Shown: piece after piece, positions 54,535-63,954 of the stretch
Layout: every line of letters begins with the position of its first letter
Position numbering within the stretch: position 1 is the stretch's first letter
NCBI RefSeq assembly: GCF_034932365.1
Contig: NZ_JAYGHR010000071.1
Coordinates: 1-64,000, forward strand
Length of the DNA: 64,000 nucleotides
DNA from: Capilliphycus robustus
Lineage (GTDB): Bacteria > Cyanobacteriota > Cyanobacteriia > Cyanobacteriales > Microcoleaceae
Direction of reading: 5' to 3'
Notes under the pieces: model-generated
Database searches by the model: none
What the model saw: only the letters and a program-made list of their open reading frames with translations
What the model was told of the DNA's origin: nothing
Translations under genes and position numbers: made by a program

Positions 54535-54606
54535 CTGTTTACCTCCGCTCTACAAGAATTCTAATCGATGAAGCTGTTTGTGAATTTAGGAATCGTTAGC
54601 TATGGT

Positions 54607-55863
54607 CTGCTATCGAAAACTGATATAACACGGGTTCTACCCGTATTAATGCTTCGTTCCTGCTTCTTCCAGACTATACTGGGTTTGATAGGGTGTCGGC
54701 ACTTCCTATTCCACAGGCTCAAACCGAATAGCCTTCGGCGAAACGTTCTAAATTAAGGCTAGCATTATAGTCACGATCTTTGACTTCACCGCAAGCCTGA
54801 CAATTGAAAACTCGTTCTTTGAGCGGCATTTCTTGAACGTGAGCGCAGTTTGAACAGGTTTTAGTTGACGGATAGAATCTATCAGCAAAGACTACAACTG
54901 AGCCGTACCACTCGGATTTATACTCGACTTGGCGGCGAATTTCATAAAGAGCAGAATCGGCAATAGCACCCGCTAATTTATGATTTTTCATCATCCCAGA
55001 AACATTCAAGTCTTCTAACCCGATGACTGCGTGGTTTTTGCATAGCCATGAGGTTAACTTGTGAATTGCATCTTTGCGAATGTTGACAATTCTTTGATGA
55101 GCTTTTGCGAGTTTCAGTCTAGCTTTATTCCTGTTGTTAGAACCCTTCTGTTTTCTAGAGAGTTCGCGCTGAAGTCGAGCCAGATTTTTTTGAGCTTTTT
55201 TGTGGGCTGCTGGATTGACGAAAACAGTGCCATCTGAACAGGTCGCCAATGCCTTAACTCCAACATCAACACCCAGATAAACTCTTGATTTAACAGTCTG
55301 TTCTGGCTCAAATTCGTAGGCTACAGACAGATACCAAGAATCAGCGACTCGACTAATTGTAACTCGTTTAGTCTGGATTTCGGGAAGGGGTTCGTAAGTG
55401 TTAACCCATCCAATAAAAGGAAGCTTTAACCTCCTCCCTGAAAACCTCATTACCTTGCCACAATTATCAATCGTAAAGCTATCATTTCTGCCTTTTTTCT
55501 TGAACTTAGGATGTTTGGCAATGCCTTGAAAAAAGCGACTGAAAGCTTCCCCTAAGTGCATAAAGGCAAATTGATAAACTCTAGAACTTAGCGTTGACTG
55601 CCAGGGATAGTTTGGCTTAATGTGATTGGTGTAGAACTTTTTTAGCTTATTCGTTGAAGGTTTTAAACCCTGTTTGTAAGCTTCATTCCACATCGCTAAC
55701 GCCCAGTTCCAAACCCACCTAGAATATCCGGCGTGGGTCGCCATTAAGGTTCTTTGACGGTTGTTAAGTTTGAGTTGGGTTTGAAAGGCTCGTTGCATAG
55801 ATCTATTATCTGATCTTACAGATCGTACCGTTTTGTACCATAAATCGTCTACTAAGTTACTTC
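54607..55863 (-). mobile_element. IS200/IS605-type TnpB element (copy 4)
   Basis: This element of about 1257 bp is oriented opposite to copy 3. The left end (AAGTAACTTAGTAGACG) equals that of copy 3; its flank reads AAATAG rather than a full TAGAG. The right end has diverged: an ACGGGTAGAACCCGTG hairpin, then TTATATCAG, TTTTCGATAGCAG. No tnpA is present. Copies 3 and 4 form a large inverted repeat around the mutY 5' half and DUF760. Confidence 0.9.
54719..55798 (-). CDS. tnpB: TnpB RNA-guided nuclease
   Basis: This 359-aa TnpB begins MQRAFQTQLKLNNRQRTLMA. An in-frame ATG 26 codons upstream lies outside the element in flanking DNA and is not the natural start. RuvC residues are present (GVDVGVKALATC, GLEDLNVSGMM, KDRDYNASLNL). 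In the zinc ribbon the first pair is CSNCAH in place of CSSCGH, then NCQACG. The protein ends early at ERFAEGYSV, so the tail seen in the other copies is missing. Confidence 0.93.
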   Translation of the reverse strand: MQRAFQTQLKLNNRQRTLMATHAGYSRWVWNWALAMWNEAYKQGLKPSTNKLKKFYTNHIKPNYPWQSTLSSRVYQFAFMHLGEAFSRFFQGIAKHPKFKKKGRNDSFTIDNCGKVMRFSGRRLKLPFIGWVNTYEPLPEIQTKRVTISRVADSWYLSVAYEFEPEQTVKSRVYLGVDVGVKALATCSDGTVFVNPAAHKKAQKNLARLQRELSRKQKGSNNRNKARLKLAKAHQRIVNIRKDAIHKLTSWLCKNHAVIGLEDLNVSGMMKNHKLAGAIADSALYEIRRQVEYKSEWYGSVVVFADRFYPSTKTCSNCAHVQEMPLKERVFNCQACGEVKDRDYNASLNLERFAEGYSV

Positions 55864-56075
55864 TATTTCTCTTCATACTCTAATGTAGCAGGATAACTTC
55901 GTGAACAAGTTGGTACAACCGAACCCAATTGAATTCGGAGTTCCAAGTTCACCATTTGTTAGTTAAGTGTAAGAGCGATCAAAGCCTTTTGACTTCTATC
56001 GCTCTTGCCTCTGTTCTAACTTTGAACCTAAAACTCCGAACTCTAAAATATGGATTGAATAATGATTGCTGGAAT

Positions 56076-57035
56076 TTAACTGGCGAGATAATCTCCCATG
56101 TCCTGTTTGCGTTTACGCAGTTTGGTGAGAGCTTCCCGTTCAATTTGCCGCACTCGTTCGCGACTAATATTCAGACGATCGCCGATTTTGGCCAGAGTCA
56201 TGGTTTGTCCATTCTCTAAACCGAATCGTAGTGCTAAGACCTGACGTTGCTGTTCGGTCAAGTCTGCCATCAACACTTCCAAATCAGTCCGCAAGGAAGA
56301 TTGTAAGGCATAGTCTTCAGGAGAGCTAGTGGTATCCTCTAACAAATCTCCTAACTCGGTATCTTGGTTGTCTCCGACGCGCAAATCCAGAGACAGGGGC
56401 AGTCTGGCTCGTTCGAGATACTCGCGAATTTGTTTGGGAGTTAGCTCTAACTCGTCGGCGAGTTCACCCATGGTTGCAGCCCGTCCGAGCTGTTGGGCTA
56501 GATAACGTTGAGCTTTCTTAATTTTGTTAAGTTTCTCTGTTATATGGATAGGCAAACGAATCGTCCGGCCTTTTTCGGCGATCGCACGGGTGATCGCCTG
56601 ACGAATCCACCAATAAGCATAGGTCGAGAAGCGATAGCCTTTTGTCGGGTCAAATTTTTCGACTCCACGCTGCATCCCAATTGTGCCTTCTTGGATTAAA
56701 TCTAAAAGATCGACATTGCGCTTGATATATTTTTTGGCTACAGATACGACTAATCTCAGATTCGCTTCTACCATCTTGCGCTTGGCATTTTGGCCATCTT
56801 CGATCGCCTGTTTTAACTCAGTTACCGATAGACCTGCATTTTCTGCCCATTCTGCATAACTAGGTTCCCGACCCAAGCGTTTCGCCAGTTTCTCTCTCCC
56901 TTCTTGCAGAATTGCGATCTGTTGCACCTGTTTGCCATAGAGAATTTCTTGCTCATGGCTTAGTAGGGGAACACGACCAATTTCTCGCAGGTAAGCGCGT
57001 ACTGAATCTGTATCTGTGGGTTTAGCAATCTTCAT
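56076..57035 (-). CDS. Group 2 RNA polymerase sigma-70 factor
   Basis: This 319-aa sigma factor has region 1.2 DSVRAYLREIGRVPLL, region 2 LRLVVSVAKKYIKRNVDLLD with the -10 recognition and melting helix KGYRFSTYAYWWIRQAITRA, region 3, and region 4 with the -35 helix-turn-helix KIGDRLNISRERVRQIE. It lacks the long region 1.1 of the primary factor, so it is one of the alternative, stress-adaptive group 2 factors of cyanobacteria (SigB-E); which one cannot be decided safely. MKIAKPTDT follows GGGAG and is preferred over an ATG 14 codons upstream. Confidence 0.92.
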   Translation of the reverse strand: MKIAKPTDTDSVRAYLREIGRVPLLSHEQEILYGKQVQQIAILQEGREKLAKRLGREPSYAEWAENAGLSVTELKQAIEDGQNAKRKMVEANLRLVVSVAKKYIKRNVDLLDLIQEGTIGMQRGVEKFDPTKGYRFSTYAYWWIRQAITRAIAEKGRTIRLPIHITEKLNKIKKAQRYLAQQLGRAATMGELADELELTPKQIREYLERARLPLSLDLRVGDNQDTELGDLLEDTTSSPEDYALQSSLRTDLEVLMADLTEQQRQVLALRFGLENGQTMTLAKIGDRLNISRERVRQIEREALTKLRKRKQDMGDYLAS

Positions 57036-57553
57036 GGCTGATCTCCCGCTGGATACCTCGGTCTGTAATGATTTCATGTCAAGCCTATTTTCGGAGTTAG
57101 GGAGTTCAAAAGTGGGTGCTGCGTCTTTCGGGGGGCTAGCGTGCAGAGCGTGACTCGGCCAACTTTAACCTTTCTCAGCGCATACCCCGTCTCTCTAGCT
57201 CGGGTGACGGGCGTTAACATTACTCAACAATTTAGATGTTAAGAATTTTAACATTTCTTAGAACATCTGCCTATCCCCCTTAAGGTTGAATCGGCCCCCG
57301 GCTCAAACTTAATCTGTAGACATTACCTGTTATCGAACTTTACATTTGCATCAAGTTAGACAAAATTGCTTAAATTTTTCTGAAGTTTGTCCATCCAAGC
57401 CTGACAATGAAAACGGGAAGACAAAGAGATCACGGGACTGGGGGCAGGAGTTGAGAACCCGTGCCTCTCTATATTTGAGATCCCCATCCCCTGTTTTGTC
57501 TTCTATCTGAAGTCAATAATGAATTGTCCCTTTAACTTCAATTGAAACGTGCT
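57036..57553. other. Divergent intergenic region between sigma factor and anbu
   Basis: No gene is seen in this stretch of about 500 bases. It should hold promoters for both divergent genes. No palindrome or strong promoter pair stands out. Confidence 0.5.
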
Positions 57554-58321
57554 ATGACCTACTGCCTTGGCATTATCACTCACTCTGGCTTGGTGATGGC
57601 GGCTGACTCACGCACAAATGCAGGAGTCGATTATATTTCGACTTATCAGAAGCTGTTTGATTTTTCCAACCCCGGAGAACGAGTCATCCTGCTGTGTACC
57701 GCCGGAAACTTATCTGTGACTCAAGGGGTTGTCAGTGAACTCGAAAAGGACTTAAAAGTACAAGAGGAAACCAATCTGCACAATATTACCTGTATGTACG
57801 AAGTCGCTCGTTATATTGGGGGAAAACTGCGACAAATTCAGCAATATGACGAAGCTTGGCTAAAAAAAGATGGAATTGAAGCGCAATGTACTCTATTATT
57901 AGGCGGTCAAATTCACGCACAAACTCCAGAATTGTATCTCATCTACAGTCAGGGAAACTTTATTCACGCCACCCCAGATACTCCATTTTTACAAATTGGG
58001 GAAACTAAATATGGCAAGCCCATTTTAGATCGGACTTTAAGTTATGATACCAGTCTTGAAAGTGCGGCTAAATGTGCTTTACTTTCTATAGATTCAACCA
58101 TGAAGTCTAATATTTCCGTTGGGCCGCCCATTAATCTAATTCTATACGAGAAAGACAGTTTGATGATTAAACATCGTCTGCGTCTGCGCTTAGGTGATCC
58201 TTATCTGGCGAAAATTCGTCAGCTTTGGGAAGAATCTCTTAAACAAGCTTTTGATTGCATTCCTCAGATTAACTGGCAATATCGAGAAGATGACTCACCC
58301 GAAAATATTCTGATTGATTAA
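57554..58321 (+). CDS. Proteasome-type protease Anbu
   Basis: This 255-aa Ntn-hydrolase is of the Anbu (ancestral beta subunit) family. The Met is followed by the catalytic Thr: MTYCLGIITHSGLVMAADSR, then TNAGVDYISTYQKL. The chosen start, four codons after an upstream ATG, exposes this Thr at the N-terminus as the family needs. Anbu forms open-ring or helical assemblies; its substrates are unclear. In many bacteria it sits with a transglutaminase-like protein, an alpha-E protein and a circularly permuted ATP-grasp protein, none of which is here. Confidence 0.88.
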   Translation: MTYCLGIITHSGLVMAADSRTNAGVDYISTYQKLFDFSNPGERVILLCTAGNLSVTQGVVSELEKDLKVQEETNLHNITCMYEVARYIGGKLRQIQQYDEAWLKKDGIEAQCTLLLGGQIHAQTPELYLIYSQGNFIHATPDTPFLQIGETKYGKPILDRTLSYDTSLESAAKCALLSIDSTMKSNISVGPPINLILYEKDSLMIKHRLRLRLGDPYLAKIRQLWEESLKQAFDCIPQINWQYREDDSPENILID

Positions 58322-58350
58322 GCCATCAAATCTTCTGAATTTTTGGGGCT

Positions 58351-58413
58351 GTAGAGGCAGGTTCCGCAATATTGGGTTTGGGAAGATCTCGATCTATATG
58401 AACCTGCCCCTAC
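58351..58413. repeat. Single GGGCGGGTT-type palindromic unit (diverged)
   Basis: GTAGAGGCAGGTTCCGCAAT at one end matches ATGAACCTGCCCCTAC at the other, a 63-base unit with compensating changes in both arms (GGCAGGTT with AACCTGCC instead of GGGCGGGTT with AACCCGCC). This paired change suggests the stem is kept. Confidence 0.75.
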
Positions 58414-58501
58414 CTAATTTTGGGAGGCGCTGTTTGTTGAAAACATTTTTGTATATTATGCTTAAAGAATGGCTAGCCAAAAATAGTTTTCTGACTCCCC
58501 T

Positions 58502-59179
58502 ATGAAAAAGGCTCTCATTTTTGACTTTGATGGAACACTAGCAGATACGCTAGATACGATTGCTAAAATTACCAATCGTCTCTCAGTCGAGTTTGGATAT
58601 CCACCCGCTAGCCCTGAAGAACTTGCTGAACTTAAAGATCTCAGTGCATGGGAAATTATCAAACGCTCTAAAATTTCTATCTTTAAACTACCCTTTTTAC
58701 TGCGACGCATCCGAAAAGAACTTCAAAAAGATATTCAATATATTCATCTTTTTCCTCGGATGAAAGAAGTTTTAGAAGAATTAAATCATCAAGGTTATTC
58801 TCTGTATATTATCACCTCAAATGCCAAAGAAAATGTGATTCTTGTTCTTGAGAATTATCAAATTCTACATTTATTTCATCGGATTGATTCTGCTTCGACT
58901 CTATTTGGAAAATCGAGATATATAAGAACAGTTCTCAAACAAGAAAATTTACAACCTGAACAAGCGATTTATATTGGTGATGAAACCCGAGATCTAGATG
59001 CCGCAAAAAGAGCTAAAATTAGAAGTATTGCCGTTAGTTGGGGTTTCAACTCTCCTGATATTTTGTCCCAACATCGCCCGGATGCTTTAATTGATAATCC
59101 TGATGAACTTTTAGAAGTCCTCAACAGATTGAATCGTTATTCCTCTTGTTCTGTTACGGACTCTCTTCATCACGACTGA
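58502..59179 (+). CDS. HAD superfamily phosphatase (subfamily IA)
   Basis: This is a 225-aa haloacid-dehalogenase-type hydrolase. The nucleophile Asp and acid/base Asp are in FDFDGTLADTLDT; motif II is YIITSNAKEN; motif III Lys is in LFGKSRYI; motif IV acids are in YIGDETRDLDAA. The small helical cap at about 20-85 makes it subfamily IA, near phosphoglycolate-phosphatase-like enzymes. The substrate is unknown. Its 3' end overlaps the convergent SWIM gene by 26 bases. Confidence 0.88.
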   Translation: MKKALIFDFDGTLADTLDTIAKITNRLSVEFGYPPASPEELAELKDLSAWEIIKRSKISIFKLPFLLRRIRKELQKDIQYIHLFPRMKEVLEELNHQGYSLYIITSNAKENVILVLENYQILHLFHRIDSASTLFGKSRYIRTVLKQENLQPEQAIYIGDETRDLDAAKRAKIRSIAVSWGFNSPDILSQHRPDALIDNPDELLEVLNRLNRYSSCSVTDSLHHD

Positions 59180-60005
59180 GTGCCATTAAAATGGCTCGTT
59201 GGCTGACATTTTTGTAAATTGTATCTAAATATTTCATTACCGTTTCACTGGCTGAAATTGAACGGCTAGCCCCTTGATTTCCAGCATATTCTAGGGGAAT
59301 AGTTCCCAAAACGTTTAACACATTATCAGAAGTAGAGGGCGGTGCAATGACGACTAAAGAAGGGTCTAGTTGTTCATTATAGTTCCAAAATTCTTCAACT
59401 TTGGGAGGATAAGAATTAACGGTTTGAGTCTCAAGTAACACTTGAGGTTTGGTCTCAGTTTCCGCTTGAGTTTGACTGCGTAATTGGCGTAAATTCGCGA
59501 TAATTTGCTCTTGGGTACGACCCCGCAATTTAAATAATACAAACGGATCTTCACTAAAGCGATCGCCTAACATATAATAAACTGCACCGATATGTTTACA
59601 GGGATTCGCTTTGTCTGGACAGCTACAGTGAGCGTGAACATCATCGAGGCTAAAGGGAAACAACCTTAAACCATTGGTAGCAAAAACTTCTTCGATATTT
59701 TGAGGCATTTCTCCCGCTAACAATTTAGCAGAAAAGATCGCCCGTTGAGATAGGGTTTCAGTCACAAAATCCCATTCTTCATCACTAAATTGATCGAGCC
59801 AGAGTGAGACTTCATAGGGTTCGGGTTGAGTTCCCTGAACTTTGGCTTGAACTTTTTCGTCTTGAAAATCAATACTCAATACATTTCCCTGTCGGGCGTA
59901 ATTTCTGGCTCGTTCTAGGCGTTTTTTAAAGCGATATTTATCGAGTAAATCTAACCATTGCTGTGACCACCATTCTTGATCCGTTTCAACATCGAAGTTT
60001 GTCAT
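59154..60005 (-). CDS. SWIM zinc-finger protein, partner of SNF2 helicase
   Basis: This 283-aa protein has a SWIM zinc finger, C-x-C-x(n)-C-x-H, in CSCPDKANPCKHIGAVYYML (about 127-146). The N-terminal part (EWWSQQWLDLLDKYRFKKRL, then GNVLSIDF) is the common companion region. It lies 78 bases downstream of a SNF2-type helicase on the same strand; this pair is a recurrent bacterial arrangement in which the SWIM protein probably helps DNA binding or partner contact. The function of the pair is unclear. Confidence 0.9.
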   Translation of the reverse strand: MTNFDVETDQEWWSQQWLDLLDKYRFKKRLERARNYARQGNVLSIDFQDEKVQAKVQGTQPEPYEVSLWLDQFSDEEWDFVTETLSQRAIFSAKLLAGEMPQNIEEVFATNGLRLFPFSLDDVHAHCSCPDKANPCKHIGAVYYMLGDRFSEDPFVLFKLRGRTQEQIIANLRQLRSQTQAETETKPQVLLETQTVNSYPPKVEEFWNYNEQLDPSLVVIAPPSTSDNVLNVLGTIPLEYAGNQGASRSISASETVMKYLDTIYKNVSQRAILMALSRDEESP

Positions 60006-60083
60006 AATTTCTAAATCCGTAGGTTTTCAAGTTTTGTAGCTTGGCGTCGAGTGAGCGAGACCCAACATTTTCCAGATCTTAGA

Positions 60084-63000
60084 TTATTCTTCTTCATCAA
60101 TCACCGAATTTCGATCCAGAATCAATAAATTTCTTAAACCATCGGTATCAAGTTCAGTTAACCAGTCTTCTCCCGCTCCTACGACTTGTTCAGCTAAGGC
60201 TTTTTTACTTTCAATTAAATCATGGATTTTTTCTTCTAAGGTTCCGTTACAAACAAATTTATGAACCTGAACATTTCGCGTTTGACCAATTCTAAAAACC
60301 CGATCTGTCGCTTGATTTTCAACGGCGGGGTTCCACCAGCGATCAAAGTGAAAAACATGATTCGCCCGAGTTAAATTTAAACCCACTCCTCCCGCTTTTA
60401 AGGATAATATAAAAATCGGTGGCCCTTGAGGATCTTGTTGAAAACGATCAATCATTTCTTCCCGTTGGGCTTTGCGAGTCCCCCCATATAAATATAAAAC
60501 TTCTCGATTTAACTGTTGTTCTAAATAGGGTTGTAGCAGTTTTCCCCATTCCGCAAACTGTGTAAATATAATAGCATGATCGCCTTCAGAAATCAATTCT
60601 TCTAACATTTCTTTTAAGCGTTGTAACTTTCCAGAGTTGGCTGTTAAATTCTGATTTGCTGCTTTTTTCTTTCCCGTTTTTGTTTCTTTTTCGGTGATTA
60701 AAACTGGATGATTACAAAGTTGTTTCAACTTCACTAACAACGCTAAAATCATTCCTCGGCGTTGAATTCCGGTGGCTGCGTCGATGTCAGCTAAGGACTG
60801 ATCAACAATTTTTTGATAAAGAGTTGCTTGTTCAGTTGACAGTGAACAAAAGACGGTATTTTCCTGCTTTTCGGGTAAATCTTGGATAATATCTTTGTCG
60901 GTTTTCAAGCGACGTAAAATAAACGGTTGTACCAATGAACGTAAGATTTTTAAGGAGTCTGTATCGCCATATTTTTCGATAGGAATTGCAAATCTTCGCT
61001 GAAAAAATTGTCGTTGTCCTAGATATCCTGGGTTGAGAAAATCCATAATTGACCACAATTCAGACAGGCGATTTTCGACTGGGGTTCCTGTTAAAGCGAT
61101 TTTAAAGTTTGCTTGTAGATTTCTAACGGTTTTTGATTGTCTAGCTTCCGGGTTTTTAATATTTTGAGCCTCATCTAAAACCAAGCCTTTCCAATTTACT
61201 GTTTTCAGTTCTTTCTCATCTCTAAACGTTAACGGATAGCTAGTAATTATTAGATCATATTTTTGTGCAAAGGGAGTGAATGTTTTTCCTTTTTTGCGTT
61301 TATCGCCATGATGAACCGTGACTTTTAAAGTGGGACTAAACCGTTTAACTTCTCGTTCCCAGTTTCCTAAAACTGATGTCGGACAAACCAATAAAACGGG
61401 AGCATCTAAACTGCTATTTTCTTGCAGATATAATAAAAATGCAATTAATTGTATTGTTTTTCCTAACCCCATATCATCGGCTAAACAAGCCCCCAAACCC
61501 CATTCTTCTAAAAAGGCTAACCAACTTACACCCCTGGCTTGGTAAGGACGTAATTCGCCTTTAAAATCATTGGGGGTTTTAATCTCAGCTAACGAACGAT
61601 TATTATTTAATGTATTTAAAAGTTCTTCTAATTTACCCCCCGCTTCAAAATTAACAACAGGTAACTTTTCTATCATTTGCGAGTCACCCGTTGATAAGCG
61701 TAAAGCATCTTCAAGGGTGAGAGAAAGTTTATCTTTGCGACTCGAAAAGAAGGTTTGAGCGGCTTTAATATCAGATGGACGGAGTTCAACCCATTCGCCG
61801 TTAATTTCAACTAAGGGACTTTCTTGAGCGACTAAACGGTTAAATTCGGCTTGGGATAAGGTTTGACCCCCAATGGATAATTCCCATTTAAAATTCAATA
61901 GACTATTTAAACCTAAACCACCCTTTTGTTTAGCATTAGATGTTGCTGCTTGAATACTGAGTCCTAAACGGTTCGCCCATCCATTTTGACTGGCTAAACT
62001 AGGCGGTAATATCACGCCTAAACCGCTATCAGTAAACCGCCAAGCGATACTTTTAATAAAGTCATAGGCTTGGAGAGGCGTTAATAAACAAGAATGAGGT
62101 TTAGCTTCTTGTAAACTGGGTTCAATCAGAGGATAAAGTTTTGAAGCTAAACCTAAACCTCTGAGAAGGGTTTCTTGAGGGCGTTTAATCATGCGTCCCT
62201 GATGAACAAAGGCTTCAACGGGATGCGTCCAAATCGTTTGAGCGTTCACTAAAAATTCAGGTTCATCAATGGCTTGTAAACAATAGTCTAATCTCCAATT
62301 TTTGGTTTTTTGACTGGGAGGAGATAACTGAAAAGCTGTTCTGAATAGATTGTGTTCAGCGAGGGTTTGTTGGAGGGGTGCTGTCCAATTTTCGAGGATT
62401 TTTGCTAAATTTTCTGCTTCTGATTTGTCGGATTTAATTTGATTGGAATCGCTGGCTAAAGCCTGTAACCAACTCTGAACAAAAGGCTGAATGCTGGGTA
62501 GGTTTTTTAGGGCTTTTTTATCGCTTTCTTCTGAGCCTTTTCGGACTTGATTATCAAGGGTTTCGGTTAAAAAATTATCGATTAAATCTTGAGGATTTGA
62601 AGGTAAATTTAAGGAAATATTTTCGATTTCTTCTTCGGATTTTTGGGGGAGAACTTGATACATCCGACAAGCGGATGGGATTTGTTTGGTAAAACGAATG
62701 AGTCGGGCTTGATCTATGGCACTATCGAGTAAAGGTTGCCATTTAGCCAACAGGTTTTTTGAGGAGTTAGATGTGAGACTGGGTAAAAATTTGCTGCGGG
62801 CGAGTAAATCTATACTCCAACGGCAAACATGAGACCAAAACTGCAAATCTGTTCCGATTAATGAATTTTCTGCGGTAATATTTCCTAATGGAATCGATTG
62901 TAAAAACTGAAAGGCTTCTGTACTCTTGAGACAAATTCCTTCAACTTTCCAAGGATAAAGATAGAGGGAATGATCGGAATTTTCAGAATGAGTTTGAGCG

Positions 63001-63263
63001 GTTGACTGTAGGGGATTTAAGGCTAAATTGTTAGAAATTTCAGTGGGAATAGCGATAACTTTTGTAGCGACTTCTTCAGGGTTTACTGAAAATTGATGCT
63101 CCTTTAGCCACTTGTTAAGTTGAGTTGCTGTTAAAGCAAAAGGAAAAGTCAAAACCCCCTCAGCTTGATTGAATTCGTTCGGGGCGATCCGACGCCAGCT
63201 TTCTCCCCAAATAAATAGATAACTTTCGGGTTGCTGGAGCCAACTTCCATGTAAAATTGCCAT
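60084..63263 (-). CDS. SNF2-family DEAD/DEAH-box helicase
   Basis: This is a 1059-aa SF2 translocase. The N-terminal half carries a helicase-associated domain (LTPLQAYDFIKSIAWRFTDS, PPSLASQNGWANRL). The motor shows Walker A in LADDMGLGKTIQ (about 591), motif II DEAQNIKNPEARQSK (about 699), motif III ALTGTPVENRLSELWS, and a C-terminal lobe with LSLKAGGVGLNLTRA and motif VI QATDRVFRIGQTRNVQ (about 988). All motifs are intact. It pairs with the downstream SWIM protein. It probably remodels DNA-protein complexes or acts in repair or transcription recycling, as proposed for other bacterial Snf2 proteins. Confidence 0.92.
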   Translation of the reverse strand: MAILHGSWLQQPESYLFIWGESWRRIAPNEFNQAEGVLTFPFALTATQLNKWLKEHQFSVNPEEVATKVIAIPTEISNNLALNPLQSTAQTHSENSDHSLYLYPWKVEGICLKSTEAFQFLQSIPLGNITAENSLIGTDLQFWSHVCRWSIDLLARSKFLPSLTSNSSKNLLAKWQPLLDSAIDQARLIRFTKQIPSACRMYQVLPQKSEEEIENISLNLPSNPQDLIDNFLTETLDNQVRKGSEESDKKALKNLPSIQPFVQSWLQALASDSNQIKSDKSEAENLAKILENWTAPLQQTLAEHNLFRTAFQLSPPSQKTKNWRLDYCLQAIDEPEFLVNAQTIWTHPVEAFVHQGRMIKRPQETLLRGLGLASKLYPLIEPSLQEAKPHSCLLTPLQAYDFIKSIAWRFTDSGLGVILPPSLASQNGWANRLGLSIQAATSNAKQKGGLGLNSLLNFKWELSIGGQTLSQAEFNRLVAQESPLVEINGEWVELRPSDIKAAQTFFSSRKDKLSLTLEDALRLSTGDSQMIEKLPVVNFEAGGKLEELLNTLNNNRSLAEIKTPNDFKGELRPYQARGVSWLAFLEEWGLGACLADDMGLGKTIQLIAFLLYLQENSSLDAPVLLVCPTSVLGNWEREVKRFSPTLKVTVHHGDKRKKGKTFTPFAQKYDLIITSYPLTFRDEKELKTVNWKGLVLDEAQNIKNPEARQSKTVRNLQANFKIALTGTPVENRLSELWSIMDFLNPGYLGQRQFFQRRFAIPIEKYGDTDSLKILRSLVQPFILRRLKTDKDIIQDLPEKQENTVFCSLSTEQATLYQKIVDQSLADIDAATGIQRRGMILALLVKLKQLCNHPVLITEKETKTGKKKAANQNLTANSGKLQRLKEMLEELISEGDHAIIFTQFAEWGKLLQPYLEQQLNREVLYLYGGTRKAQREEMIDRFQQDPQGPPIFILSLKAGGVGLNLTRANHVFHFDRWWNPAVENQATDRVFRIGQTRNVQVHKFVCNGTLEEKIHDLIESKKALAEQVVGAGEDWLTELDTDGLRNLLILDRNSVIDEEE

Positions 63264-63954
63264 TTAAAAATAATCCTTAGACTTCCAACTTCAATCAGCT
63301 AATGTGGGTTTAAATCATTGCTTGATCGGTTAATTAATCCCTTGATTATTGATGAAACTTGAGCAACAGACTAATATCCGCAGGCTTGTTTCGTCTAACC
63401 TGTTATTGAACAAAGTGTTGGATATACTGTATTCAAGCATCCTGTGGGGATAGATTAACCAACGGGTCACTGATCTAGTATAATGTGCAACTATATTCAA
63501 CAAACTAGCTCAGAATCTCGCAGTGAGCTGACCTCAAACGACCGAACAAAAAAAGGAAGAGTTGAGCATGATCTAAAACCCAAGAATTTCACAATTGCCC
63601 CGATTCGGAGAATTGATGGCAGAGTTCAGCAAATGACACCAATCTAGCCCTTTCGGGCAACTCCATTAGTAAAAATCAGTTCACCGAATCTCCGACGAAC
63701 ACAGAAACGGGTGCTACGCCTCTAACTCGGTATTATACTGATCTTAGGCATCGATTGGCTGTTTTTTCAAGAATGAGGGTGGGGAAATCACAACCTCCTG
63801 CCCATTGGTTCTATCCTCTGTGCCTCGGTGAGAAGCCTACAGCCATCAGAGTATAGAGCGAGACAAGACAGGAAAGCAAAGGTCGTCGAGAACACCAAAC
63901 TTTTCCTGTTGGAGAACGCAAAAGAATAGTGGAAAGAGAAGGAAGATAGCATAC
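63264..63954. other. Long leader or intergenic region before the last gene
   Basis: No ORF with coding character is present. A possible promoter on the plus strand (TTAACC, 18 bases, TATAAT at 63479) and one on the minus strand (TATAAT near 63732) could drive RNAs through this region. A short GCCCTTTCGGGC hairpin lies near 63648. A long 5' leader or a small RNA is possible, but no known RNA family is recognised. Confidence 0.4.

Noticed and set aside
55799..55876. Longer N-terminus of the tnpB copy at 54.7-55.8 kb
   Set aside because: The extra 26 codons come from the element's left end and outside DNA. The other copies start at MQRAF.
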